Shown in pieces: positions 37,501 through 48,760 of a DNA stretch of 64,000 nucleotides. Location: the NCBI GenBank assembly GCA_964247055.1, contig OZ176050.1:3038001-3102000 (forward strand), given 5' to 3'. Made by a program: the position numbers and the translations under genes. The DNA comes from Paragordius varius. Lineage: Eukaryota > Nematomorpha. Numbering within the stretch: position 1 is the first letter of the stretch; each line of letters starts with the position of its first letter. The notes under the pieces were generated by a model that was not told where the DNA came from, did no database searches, and saw only the letters and a list, made by a program, of their open reading frames with translations.

Positions 37501-40500
37501 AATGACAACCCTACTTTTTAAACCTTAATTTATCCTAAAAATCAATCAATTATAATTGTAAAGTACATAATTGATTGAGTTACAAATTCATAATTTTATT
37601 TTATTTGTAGTTCAAACCAATGAGTTATATTTGAATAAATCCATGATTTAAAATATGTTGCTTTAAAAAAAATATTTGTTTTTAAATTTTACGTTTTGTC
37701 TGTATAATATCAATTTTTACTGTATGTCCGTTTTAAAATTATAATTAAATAAATATATTTTTGATAGGATAATTGGTGTCATGCAAATGGTGAATAAAAA
37801 AGACGGGACTTTTAACCAAACTGATGAGAAAAACTTTGAAGCTTTTGCCATTTACTGCGGTCTTGCTTTATATCATGCACAAGTTCATATTCACTAATTT
37901 TTAATTCTATAAATTAATTATTTCTGATTAAACAAATATATATATTTTAATAATAAAACTGCTTTAGTTGTATGAAAAAATTTACCGGTCTGAAAAAAAG
38001 TATAAAGTTGCAATGGAAGTACTATCTTATCACATAACAGCTAGCCAGGAGGAAGTTGAAAAGCTTGTTATAAAAGATACTTTACCTGACGGGATAACAC
38101 CCGAAGAAATTAATAAGTAAATAATAAATTGCATATATACTGATAGCTTAATTATATTATCCGTTTTTAAATTAATATTGACCACTAAATAATTGAAAAC
38201 ATCGACAATTCATTTATATTTAAAGGGTAAAAGCTAATATCTGATTGCTTGCAAACCCATGAGCTTATGATTATATCAGGGGTTTAACACGCGACTCTAC
38301 GAAATATATCTTCAGACGCCAATAACTGATTAAGTCTTTAGGGAAATTAACTATTTTTTAATTATTTGTAAATTATGTTTGTCCAATAAATATTAATTGA
38401 TGGCCATATATTTTGCGAATGCGGCCCGCGGACCCATTTGTGTTGGGCATCCTGTATTCCTTTAAATTAATTAAATTTGCAGTATTGTTTGAGCTGATAG
38501 AAATAAGGTTTTGAAAATATATGCCCCTATAAAATACTATATGGCAGGGCTTCTTAAACTTTTGTAGTTCCCGACCCCATTTATGATTGTGAGTTTCTTA
38601 ACAACTTCAACAAATATAAAAGAAAAATAGTTTTTTCGAAATAACACTTAGAAATTTTGTTGATAATATTCAAGATTATATCGGTTTTGAGAGATTGATA
38701 AAAATAAATCTTTTTTATAAATTTCCATAAAATTTTCTGTTTTATAGTAAATTAATACAAGATACTAGCTTGCCCTGTCACGCTTCGGTGTGGCGTAGTC
38801 TCACCGATAATTTTTCTTAATAATTTGCAATAAATATAGTTAATGGAGATAAAAAATAATAATAAACATATTTAATAAAAGAATTTATTCTATTACGGGT
38901 TTTTGTATAGGCTGAAATATTGTTTACTCGAAATCGACCATATTCTGTCCCTTATTAAAGTTAATATTCACTATCATTGAATTTATTTTAAGATTTTCGT
39001 TTTACGAAATCGTTGTCAAAAGTTCTAATTTGAAATTGTGTTCATACAGCTGGGATCAAGGGATATAAAAAGTAAATCATTTGTGGTCCCTTCTTAAAAG
39101 AAAGAATGATATTATACAAACTCCCCAGAAATGTGTTTAACTGAACTCGTATGGCTTCTTAAGTTTTTTGAAAATTAGCTCCAAAACTACGTCTGTTTAG
39201 TAGGGGGCTTAGTTTTAAACCGGTAGACCCCTACCCATAGACCTATATGGAAAAAGCGCTGAGTTAAATTCTTTGCCTTTATAGGGCAAATATTTAGAAT
39301 TATCTTTGATACCATCGTCTCATGGATTTCGAAAAAATATATATGATGATGTTTTAGGGTATAAAGACCCCAATTTAACGCCTAATAAAAAACCCGACCT
39401 TATCAAAAAATAAATGATTATGCTACCTTCGCACAGTCAAATTACCGCGGCTATTACTTAGTTACGGGTATTTCGAGCTTTTAATGAGCTCATATGGCTT
39501 CATAAATTTTCTGTAAATTAGCTCCAAAACAGCACAATTTCTATATAGTGGCGCAGTTTTAGCGGCTATCTGTTTACCCAGTAGCCAATATTAAAAAAAC
39601 GCAAGACTAATATTTTTGCCTTTTAACAGAGAATAACTCGAATTCTCAGTGAATTTTAACGGTCTCATACCCTGGGCAAAAAATTATTTAGTTTTTTTAA
39701 AAAAATGGCATTTTACGGGGGTACGGGTAAAAAGAGTGCCTAAATTAAAAAAGTAATCCGAATAGGTTCGGCGTAACCGAAAAAAAGTAAAAATAATCAT
39801 TTTTGAAATCGAGTACAACATGTTTTCTGGAAAATAGTCTCAAAGACACGATTTTTCCGGACTTCTGCTTTCAAAAAAGCCATTTTTTACACGGGGTGGG
39901 CCCGTACTGGGAGCCTAATTAAAAAATGGCGAAGTTATTGTTGGGGCATTCATTAATGATTATATTTTTTGACATTTGGATTTGAATGGGTCCACCGGTT
40001 TTCCGGAAACAGATCACAAAGCCAGCATTTTCCATTTTATAAATATATAGATTATAATGATCGGAATAGAAATGCTGGTATAAACCATCTTTCCGAACCA
40101 GAAAATTTTATGATATATTTATCTACGATGATTACTATTTTTCTTTATAACATTAATTTTACAAGTTAAAAAACATTTTTTGTTAAATTGTATTTTTATC
40201 ACTCGCGACCCTTTTGGGGTCGCGACTCATAGTTTAAGAAGCCCTTATGGTATTAGTATTAAGAATTTAAATTGTAGTCTTCCATCGCTGTTAAAAAATT
40301 AAATTATAACTCAATAATTTCTCAAATATAATTTATATTAAACTAAAAAAATTTCTGAAATTCTTTAATGATCTAGGATTAAGTTAGTTAGTCTCAATTC
40401 ACCATTAAAAAATCAAAAATATATGACAAAGATTTTAAATATTTCCAAAAAATATGATTTAAACAAATTATATATTTCTAGTTTCGATTTTGATCACGAT

Positions 40501-42714
40501 ACCGATGGAAATAACAATGATCTCAAACCACAATTAGTTTATTATATGTATTTGGATCTCTTTGATGAAGACAAGTAAAATATGCCTTATAAATTTATTT
40601 ATGGATTATTCTTTTTTATACACTGTTTTGGGCCTCACCCATTAAATTTAATTGACTCAATAACATCATAAATAATTTTTTTTAATAACAAAGGAAAACT
40701 ATTCTTTGTCGGAATTTTGTATCACTCTTTAAAAATTGTGACTTTTACTTAATTTTTTCCAGCTAATATGTAATATAATATTTTTTCTATTCAAATTATC
40801 AAATAGTAGGTTGGATAGAGATGTTATCGCCAAATTCATTTTGACTGTGCGGAAAAATTATCGCAACGTACCATATCATAATTGGACGCATGGGTTTTAT
40901 GTGGCTCATGCGGCTTACGTTCTTCTCAAATTATACCCAAATAAATTTACTCATCTTGAGGTTTTTGACTAATTGTTATCTGACAATGATATTTTATAAT
41001 TATATTTATGCAAATTATTTTGCCATACCAAAAATTAAAATGTATATTGACTTAAGTATCTTATCGATTAAATTGCATTCATGACGTGACTATGACCGTT
41101 TCCAAAATTACTAACCAACATATGTTTAAGTGATGTAAATTTATATATATAATAAATTTATTTTTTGTTAAAAAAAATAGAATATAAGAGTTTTTGAGTT
41201 TGTTATCCATAAAATCAAAAAGTAGTAAGTTTTTTTATTTAATAACAATAAGAATTCTCATTTTTAAAATTATTTTGATTGGGAGATTCTAAATGACTGC
41301 ATTGTCAAACAATATATTATTTTTAATCCTTAAATTTAATATATATGTATATACATTAATAATAAAACTACTTTTAATATATTTAATGTCACCATTCATT
41401 GCTTTATGCATAGAATTTGGCCATTTTCATAGCCAGCCTTTGCCATGATTTAGACCATAGGGGTAAAAACAATGCCTTTATGAAAGAAACTGATACCCCA
41501 CTTTCGGCCATATATACGACTTCAACCATGGAACATCACCATTTTAATCAAACTGTTGCTATTTTGCAGCAAGAAGGTCACAATATATTTGGGGATCTAT
41601 CATCCGCCGATTATCGTAAGGTATATCGATGTTTATAAATATATGTCCCTACTCTGTTATATTTTAACGATTTATATTTTATAGATATAAAAAGAATCTT
41701 TATTCAAAAAAGCGACGTTCAAATTAATTTTTTTCCATCTTTATCTGATATATTATGGTTAAACAGGTATTGAGCCTAATAAAACATTGCATCCTGGCTA
41801 CTGATTTGGCTCAGTTCGCCAATTTTAAGGCAACTATCATCAAACGTCTTGAAACGGGTGAATTTAATTGGCATAACACGCACGATAAATTACTCGTGTT
41901 AGCTATTATTATGACATCGTGCGATTTGTGTGCAAGTGCTAAACCTTGGTCTTTCCAACAAAAAACTGTCGCAGTTATTATGGAAGAATTTTTTCAACAG
42001 GTAGCATTTAAGATAAAAGTTGTATTTAGATACTATATGATTGCGATTAAGGCTATTATAATACAGATTAAAGAATTAAAACAGGTCTGACTGTATTTGT
42101 ATGTCCCAGCCAATTTTATGAATGCATGCGATACTGTTAAATATTTTTCGATTGCACATTAGTTTTTTTATTAAATTTACACTACTTTTAGATAATTATC
42201 CACCGTAATAAAATCATTTTCTAGGCAGTTTAAATTTAATAAATGGTAAAAACTATATTGAAAATGAATCAAACATGTCTTTTAACCTTTTTTTAGGGTG
42301 ATGCCGAAAAGGCAAAGGGTAAAACACCTGCTCCATTGATGAATAGAGAATGTGCCGATCAATTACCAAAAAATCAAGTATAAAAGCCAAAATTATATTC
42401 AAGTTTCAATAAATTGATAAAAAAAATATAACCTTGTTCTGTTTCTTCAAAGGTCGGATTCATAAAACATCTGTGCATACCATGCTATGAAGTTTTAGTC
42501 AAACTGCTTCCCAAAACTCAACAATTACTAGAGGGTGCAACGTAAGTTTTTGAATTGTTAGAATACATGCTTTATTAGTTTTTCCATTTTAAAAGTTTAT
42601 ATAGTCACAACAAAAAGATCATTTTATCAGGATTTGAAACTTTATGATTTTATTCATTTTTTTCTATTGTTTAGTCAAAACTGTGACCGCTGGTCTGAAT
42701 GTATCAAGGATTGA
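31595..42714 (+). CDS. PDE10A: PDE10-type dual-GAF 3',5'-cyclic nucleotide phosphodiesterase, 5' end unresolved
   Basis: It hydrolyses cAMP/cGMP. Twenty-four exons join in phase (first 31595-31825, 31887-32237, 33136-33197, 34258-34360; last 41767-42000, 42297-42377, 42453-42541, 42675-42714), giving about 908 residues to a TGA. An N-terminal helix region reads [21 protein letters not shown] (about 34.3-35.7 kb) is divergent and has DDRFPQG. GAF-B (36434-37882) has [36 protein letters not shown] and a complete NK-F-DE signature ([12 protein letters not shown]). The catalytic domain has [40 protein letters not shown] and [11 protein letters not shown], so all metal ligands and the purine-clamp Gln (KNQVGF) are present. 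GAF-B wording, the linker [12 protein letters not shown] and the exon order fit PDE10 better than PDE5 or PDE11. The Ser-rich N-terminal part is longer than in vertebrate PDE10A. The shortest intron here is 61 nt. The true start codon was not found. Confidence 0.93.
32298..32608. mobile_element. hAT-type MITE in a PDE10 intron
   Basis: It begins CAGGGGTGTTCAAATTGCGG and ends GCGGCCCGCAAAACC then GTTGGACATCCCTG, forming inverted ends. About 310 bp, non-coding, same family as the copy at 25924. Confidence 0.7.
35189..35449. mobile_element. hAT-type MITE in a PDE10 intron
   Basis: It runs from GGGGTTTCTAACACG to GGGCCCGTAAAATG then GAACATCCCTG. Flanks GGTTTAAG on the left and GTTTAAAG on the right look like a slightly decayed target duplication. 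About 260 bp, non-coding. Confidence 0.65.
38277..38454. mobile_element. Short hAT-type MITE
   Basis: It begins CAGGGGTTTAACACGCGAC and ends GCGGCCCGCGGACCC then GTTGGGCATCCTG. About 178 bp, shorter than its relatives, probably an internal deletion. Confidence 0.6.
38763..40056 (+). repeat. Interspersed repeat R2, copy 2 (short form)
   Basis: It is colinear with 13251-15018 from the ACTAGCTTGCCCTGTCACG head to the TATAAATATATAGAT tail, with long matching stretches such as GACCCCTACCCATAGACC. It has fewer internal tandem units than copy 1. It carries the mitochondrial insert at 39404-39460. Confidence 0.75.
39404..39460 (-). pseudogene. Nuclear mitochondrial fragment (large-subunit rRNA)
   Basis: Read on the minus strand, this stretch contains GCCGCGGTAATTTGACTGTG followed directly by CGAAGGTAGCATAATCATTT. 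This is the universally conserved peptidyl-transferase-loop region of animal mitochondrial 16S rRNA. Copy 1 of R2 lacks it: there GACCTTAT is followed within 8 bases by GGTTACGGG, whereas here about 57 bp intervene. The fragment therefore entered this R2 copy, apparently with loss of a few bases, as in end-joining repair. Confidence 0.85.
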
Positions 42715-43899
42715 CATATGCTATATTGAATATTTTCTTCCTCAAAAATTTATAATTTATCTACTCTAACATATTTATGAAATTAATAACCAAATATATT
42801 TTACAATGTTTGTTACAATAGCCATTTCCTAAAATCATATATTTACAAAAAATTAAGTATCATTGGAAATTAGATGTATTATTACAATTATTCCGCACAA
42901 AAAGCACTAGCTAATCATGTCCACATTATTTAATTTTCTAAATGTGATATTATGAAAATATAAATAACCGAACTTTTCCCAATCATATACTTTTAATACA
43001 CAGTACCCCTTGCAAATAAGAATATATATTAACTATAGACAGAATAGATAGCTCAAACCATTCTAAAATTGTTTAATCACGAAGCAGTTTTAATATCAGC
43101 ACACCCGGTACGTTTATAAATTCTTTAAAATAACTTTATAAAACTAATGTTTAATTATTTGTGGCAAATTGCAAAGATATAATTTAATATTTCATCATTT
43201 TTAATAGAATAAAATTATCAAATAAAAAGCTTATAAGAATTTTAATTTTATAGTAATCCTGACTAAATAGATTATTCTATTCATTAATAAAGTATTGTTA
43301 ATTAATTGTGATATAGGTAAAATTTAATTGGACCCTATCTGGATACGAATGTATTGTTTGCCTGGTTTACAAATTTTGTTAGAATATAAATTTTCTATGA
43401 ATATTAATAATACGATTCCACTTTTTTTGAACTGAAAATATATTTATGGGCAAAATAAAGTTCAAATTCAAATTTAATGATCAAAGACACATATTATTTA
43501 AGATAATAATTGGCTTTTTGTAATATTTAACTATGAATACAGTAATTACAATTTTACGAGCATCAATTCATTAGTTTTTCCAAGTTCGTTATTTTTTTGT
43601 TTTTTTGGTAGTTATATTATAAGGAAAATGCATAATGTTGTCTTTGAGACAATTTCCCGAAAACTTGCAGAACCCATTCATACTCAAAAGTCAAATTTTA
43701 TATATTTACAAATGTGCCAACTAAAGTTAAGAATTTTTTTGTTGGCTCCTCAGTTAAACTATATCCCGTGTGAAAAAAGGTTTTTTTTAGAAAAAGAGAA
43801 GTCCCCGAAAATCGTGGAGACATTTTTTTGGAAAACGTTATAAATTCATAATTTTTTACATTTGCTTTTTAACCAATGCGCAGAGAATAGTCGGCCTAT
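42715..43899. other. Downstream of PDE10, nothing distinct
   Basis: AT-rich sequence with a 71-codon open frame near 43628 that has no recognisable protein signal. Confidence 0.4.
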
Positions 43900-44410
43900 A
43901 TTTTAAAATTAGCATCTGTATTTAGCCGCTCCCCCTGTAAACCCATTTTTATGGGAGATAAGTCCCAAAAATAAGGCGATTTTTTTCCCTAGGTATTTCC
44001 AAGATAAAGGCAAAAATATATACAGCAGGTATGGCACTACCTTTTATCGGCGGCCCCATTTAATTAACGTGGCTTTAAAGCTAAATTTCTTGTCAGTTAT
44101 GTTTCCGGTATAAAAGATACTAAATCACTTGGTACGGCATATTATGTTAAATACGCGACCTATGGACGCCTAGCTTTAAAGTTTTTTTTGGAAATCAAAC
44201 CAAGACCATATTTAACTCATAATGTTAGCTATTTCAAGTTATAAAGAAAAATTAAGTTTGGCACTTTTTTAAAATAATCCTTCTAGAAGTCTGGCATCTC
44301 TTAAATACGCCACTATAAAAAATAACATAGCTTTGATGCAATATATCGCTCAAATTTGAAATGTACCAAATCATTAATGGTTGGATAATGCAAGGTATAG
44401 TCTTAAGTCA
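43900..44410. repeat. Degenerate tandem array interrupted by mariner
   Basis: Loose repeats of a motif near AACGTAGCTTTAAAG, often preceded by TTAAATACGC, occur at about 44057, 44165 and 44315. Similar text reappears at about 45645-45730 on the far side of the mariner. The unit length is irregular (about 110-160 bp), so this is only suggestive. Confidence 0.35.
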
Positions 44411-44519
44411 TTACCGGTTTAGGTAAAAAAGCGGGTTAATCTGTAACAGAAGCCATTTTCATCTGACATTAAACGACAAACACCCCAGGTTGAGTCAAAA
44501 AACTCGCTTATTCGTATTA

Positions 44520-45400
44520 TTAATTATGTTGATTAAGCCCGAAAATGTACATTTGAGTCACTTGCTTTTCTAGAAGAAAAGGCGATCGAAAGTTATTGTT
44601 TAATGGTATAACCATATGATAAACATGAACCATCTCTTATAACGTGAACATGGTTTGAAAATTTAAAAATTGTAATTTTAAGAAGGAGAAGAGCGCTTTT
44701 AGAAACTATAACTGCGAAGACGATTGAGCGCAAGAGTTATTGAATGATTACATTCAAATACTTTGCCAAGGCATTACATGTAAACAAATAGACTGGGAGC
44801 GCACAATTCAAATGAAGAAATATAAAATCGCAAAGGGACTTGTGAAATTATAAATTCTGTAGCATCATGAAAAGAAATCATTTTTGCATTGAATTGTGAT
44901 GGGTGATAAGAATGGATTTATTTTGAATTCAAAGCGGAAAAATTGGGATTTGCACCTTATCAAGTCGCTTCGGTATGAATCAAACCCCGATGGACTGCTA
45001 ATCCACAACGTTACCAACAATAAATCAAATTAAACCATGCATTGGAATAATAACCGGAATGATCCAAAAGGCATGGCAAAGTGATTTTGCTAAATGACAA
45101 TGCTCCGTCTCTCACAGGTAATCCAGTGAGGGACACCATCGCTTCGAAGGGAAATCTTTCCGCATCCGCTGTACTCTCATGACCTGGCGCCATCCGATCA
45201 TTACTACTTCGCATTAATAAAGCACACACTCGCAGAGATGCATTTCAATAATTATAAAAGATATTGACAAACAGTTAGCCGCAAAAAGACAATTCCGTTA
45301 GGCATTGATATATTACGTAAGAGATGGCGAAATATGTAGAAGCCGATGGACAATATTATAATAATTAATTATTTTTCTAAAAAAAAATATTTATTTTTGC
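44520..45400 (+). mobile_element. mariner transposon remnant
   Basis: Broken plus-strand frames keep the order of a mariner transposase: PENVHLSHLLF and a CRKWF-like helix-turn-helix region near 44535-44680, KKSFLH with MGDKNGFI near 44870-44920 (the first catalytic Asp region, usually VTGDEKW), LNDNAPSLTG near 45090, and HPLYSHDLAPSDHYYF near 45160-45210 (the canonical HPPYSPDLAPSDYHLF). Frameshifts and several stops separate these blocks, so it is inactive. I could not define inverted ends with confidence. Confidence 0.85.
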
Positions 45401-46860
45401 CCCATAAATTGAAAGCGTTGGAATGGCTCGAAATGGTTTGGCACAAAAATAATCATTTTTCCTGAAATGAAATCACCTGAGAGATAAGCAAAGTGTGTAC
45501 AAGCCGATGTACAATATTTTAAATAAGATAAGAAATTGGTTTTTAAAATTAAGCAAAGACTACTGACTACACCTGGTTAAGGCAAAAAATTTAGCCCAGC
45601 CCCCTTTTTAATTAACCCCTGGATTTTACATTTGCCACCATATGAAAATAACGTAGCTTTAAAAGCGAATGTCAGAGAACATAAAACTATAGACTATGGT
45701 GTCCCACCCTATGAATACCACGCCTTCAATAAAAAAAAGTGGCGATGAATTTTCATCTGTATTCATTGGAGAAATACAAATATTATTAGCTATGTCACGG
45801 TTGTGCTTTAAATTTAATTTTATGATATATGATAAATATTTTTTATAAGTATTGACGCACCCTTAAAACACTTGACAATCCTTAAAACAACGGATATAGT
45901 TATTGTGGAACTAAACTATATTTAAAATATGGGAAAATTATACATTGAAATATGATTCATACTTAACCTAAGGGTAAAATATATTATTTTAACTATGTTA
46001 CGATTGTGAAGGATAATTAATTTGGATTTAACACATTCGATAATGATGGAAAAAATATATTTAAAACACATGCCTTTTCATGCATATAACATCAAACTAA
46101 ATTGAAAAAAAAATACATTTGCGAAGCAAATTTGAATATATAATATATTTGGATGTAAATATTTTTTACTTACCATTTTTTGGTTAATATTATAAAAAAA
46201 TTTGGATTCTATTTTCATTGTATCACATAATTTTAACTTTGTGATAAAAAATGTTTGAATATTTCTTAACATATCTGACAATATTCTTTTTAACGATCCA
46301 TGCTTCGGAGGTAAATTATTTTTTCTAAATAACTCTTAATTTATACGTGATTATGCGATAAAAATGACCGTATTGTGTTCCAAATATATTTGGAAACATT
46401 TCAAAAAAGGATAAATTTTACTATAAAAATATATTTGTGTTATATAGATAATTTTCACTTAAATTTTTCCTTTTAAAATTCAATGGATTATTCTTGGACA
46501 TACAAAGTATTGGCCTCTGATTTTTTTAAACTTTAACATATTTATGAATAAAATAAAATTGGTTTATTTAACCGTAACTTTTATATAATTATACAAATGA
46601 TATGTTTAATTAGGTTTTCTAAAAACCGTCATTAAAATCTACAAATTATGTTTCGATTCTAAGGTTGTCATTAAAAATAATTCAAAAATATAAACTTATA
46701 AATAATAAAAAATATATAACCGTAATTTATAATGTAGGTTTGAAGTTATTCGGTTAAGCATTATAAAAACATTCAATATTCCTTTCACCAAAAAAAATGT
46801 TATCAGATTGATTCAATTCAATCCAAAAATATTTCATATCATTTTTAACAACACAATTAT
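45401..46860. other. Intergenic, nothing distinct
   Basis: It includes more text resembling the array at 43.9-44.4 kb (45590-45730). A GAAGGATAATTAATT stretch near 46012 resembles the edge of the hammerhead palindrome. No gene is seen. Confidence 0.4.
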
Positions 46861-46937
46861 AAATCCGTATAATAACGATAAAGGATAATTAATTAGAATT
46901 AAATGAAATTATAAATGGAAATTATAAACGATATGTG

Positions 46938-47017
46938 AAATCCTTCGTCAATAGTAATCGCAGACTAGTTTCGTGCTTGTTAGCACTCATCAGTACGACA
47001 CAACTATTTGACTTGAG
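46938..47017 (-). ncRNA. Hammerhead ribozyme, type I (left arm, minus strand)
   Basis: On the minus strand the core CTGATGA occupies 46987-46993, stem II has arms GTGCT/AGCAC with an AACA loop, and GAAA occupies 46969-46972, followed by CTAGTC (46963-46968) where cleavage is expected after the C. Stem I and stem III pairings are as in the right-arm copy. Confidence 0.85.
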
Positions 47018-47129
47018 GTTTTCACATATCGATTTCATAATATCAACTTTGCAATTTTGGTATAAATGCAGTTTGGTTATACGAATTTAAATTACAAAGT
47101 TGGATATTACGAAATCGATATGTGAAAAC

Positions 47130-47209
47130 CTCAAGTCAAATAGTTGTGTCGTACTGATGAGTGCTAACAAGCACGAAACTAGTCTGCGATTACTATTGAC
47201 GAAGGGTTT
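47130..47209 (+). ncRNA. Hammerhead ribozyme, type I (right arm, plus strand)
   Basis: This is a self-cleaving RNA motif with every invariant core base in place. The C3-A9 box CTGATGA is at 47154-47160. Stem II is GTGCT/AGCAC with AACA loop (47161-47174), and the box GAAA is at 47175-47178. Stem III is minimal: the self-complementary ACTAGT, so activity may need a dimer, as known for other short-stem-III animal hammerheads. The cleavage triplet is GTC at 47182-47184. Stem I pairs GTCGTA (47148-47153) with TGCGAT (47185-47190), then, past an internal loop, GTCAAATAGT with ACTATTGAC with one bulge. An internal loop in stem I facing loop II is the usual arrangement for tertiary stabilisation. 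Confidence 0.88.
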
Positions 47210-47293
47210 CACATATCGTTTATAATTTCTGTTTATACTCTCATTTAATTCTAATTAATTATCCTTTATCGTTATATTACGGATTTTAACAAC

Positions 47294-48760
47294 TGTTATT
47301 ACAAAACATAACTAATCCGTTATTTACCATTACAAGTATAAATCGTCTAAGGAAGATATAATACAATTTATGAAAATTTATAATGGTAACGTAAAAATCA
47401 AAAAACTATATATTTTTAAAAAAAACATTATATTTTTTAAACCGTGATTTATTTAAATGATATGGATGATCTATTAAAATTTGAGATATAAATGGGTATT
47501 ATATTACAGTTAAATTATATAGGCTATGTAGGAAATATGAAGGTATAACACTCCTATTAGGGGTGTTTATTCCAGAGCGATTCGAAATAAAGTATTTCAA
47601 AAGGTAGGATATTAAGCTGGATATAAAAATATACTTTCTTAGCCTTTTAGGCGCATTATACAAATTTTTTTTGATTAAATGTAACCTTTGCAAAAGTAAT
47701 TATCTCAAACTTTTTTGTAGCATTTTTTCTATTTATTTTTAAATCGATATTGCACCAGGCAAATAAATGTACATAATGGTTACAAAATGTAAATATTTAA
47801 CTTTAAAAAGCTTTCAGGCTACATTTTACCAAAAACTTAATTTAATTTATCAGCTGTTTGTTTCAATCGCGTTTTGGAACTGGGTCAATTTGGACTCAAA
47901 AAGTTAAGCTTCAAAGTGAAAAATTAATGAATGCTTTTTAAAAATATATTAAATTTTTGTTTTTACGTTTTGTATGTATACAATTTTACTCTTTTAAAAG
48001 CGATCAACAATAAATGGCGCATGTTTTGTAGAAGCATAAAACTTTATATTGGTATATTTCCATAAATTTATTACTCATTATAATTCCCCAAATTTGCGTA
48101 CGGCTAAAATCTAAAACTATTTTAAAGATAGAGGCTATAAAAAAAATATACAACTCCGTACACAAATTTAAGTCAACCATAACGTTAAAACTTTATTATA
48201 GTAGGTATAATAAGATAAAATATTAATGAATTTTTGTCAGTAAAAAATACGTTACAATATGTGTCTAACAAATTTAATTGAATTGGAATTTAGTTCATAA
48301 ATTATTGATAACGCTATATCATACATAAAATAAAGCTTGTTGGTGTATTAACAGGCAACCGTTGATTCATGTCCCGCCCTTGTCTTTGGTTTCGATTTCG
48401 GCCATATTTTATTATAATTATGTAATATTTCAAACTTTTATTTTTGTCAAAACAAATGGTTTTTATTTTGATCCCATTATGTTTTAATTATAAAATAAGC
48501 CTAAATCAGGTTGGAGTGGCTATAATGACCAATATTTTTTGTAGTGAATCAATATTTGGATAAACATATTAAATCTCTCCAAAATCTTAATGTGTATATA
48601 TAGCTACCACAAAATTATAAGTTACGAAAATCAAAATATCTTTTATGTTAATATCTATATTTTAATAAATCAAATTAACTAAGAAACTATGTTAAAAAGC
48701 TAATAAGTTATTTTTTGGAACTGCGGTTTTAATTATAAGTCCGGTATTTGATTTAAATCC
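47294..48760. other. Intergenic upstream of annexin 1
   Basis: AT-rich sequence without recognisable genes or element ends. Confidence 0.4.

Larger units (their letters stand above)
38556..40247. mobile_element. hAT-like shell split by repeat R2
   Basis: The left end (CAGGGCTTCTTAAACT, then a CGACCCC block) is mirrored at the right end, which read in reverse is GGGCTTCTTAAACTATGAG followed by CGCGACCCC. Without the 1.3-kb R2 copy at 38763-40056 the shell is about 400 bp, a MITE size. No clean 8-bp target duplication is visible. Confidence 0.6.
38117..40481 (+). other. 2.4-kb PDE10 intron loaded with nested insertions
   Basis: The intron separates the GAF-B/linker exon (ending 38116) from the first catalytic exon (40482). 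It contains a hAT-type MITE, a hAT-like shell, a repeat R2 copy inside the shell, and a mitochondrial rRNA fragment inside R2, each listed separately. Confidence 0.85.
46861..47286. mobile_element. 426-bp near-perfect palindrome carrying two hammerhead ribozymes
   Basis: The left arm (46861 to about 47050) is the reverse complement of the right arm (about 47095-47286), with about 45 bp of unpaired centre. The outermost bases pair as AAATCCGTA with TACGGATTT. Each arm contains one complete hammerhead, on opposite strands. TTTTAACAAC lies on both sides (46843-46852 and 47284-47293) and may trace a target duplication. No protein is encoded. Hammerheads in animals are known from Penelope-like retroelements, retrozymes and SINE-like repeats; which of these this belongs to is open. 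Confidence 0.88.

Noticed and set aside
37821-37828. CTGATGAG, the start of a hammerhead core
   Set aside because: It is coding sequence of the PDE10 GAF-B exon (QTDEKN), with no stem II and no correctly placed GAAA/GTC partner.
39404-39460. Functional rRNA gene
   Set aside because: It is only a 57-bp fragment of the conserved core, inside a repeat.
40890-41084. Long open frame beginning MGFMWLMRL
   Set aside because: It is a shifted frame of the PDE10 catalytic exon that encodes [15 protein letters not shown].
31595-42714. Assignment to PDE5 or PDE11
   Set aside because: The N-terminal region, the [10 protein letters not shown] start of GAF-B, the [13 protein letters not shown] segment and the ACDLC-type active-site context fit PDE10 better.
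45011-45229. Minus-strand open frame of 72 codons
   Set aside because: It is the antisense of the mariner transposase remnant, whose plus-strand motifs explain this stretch.
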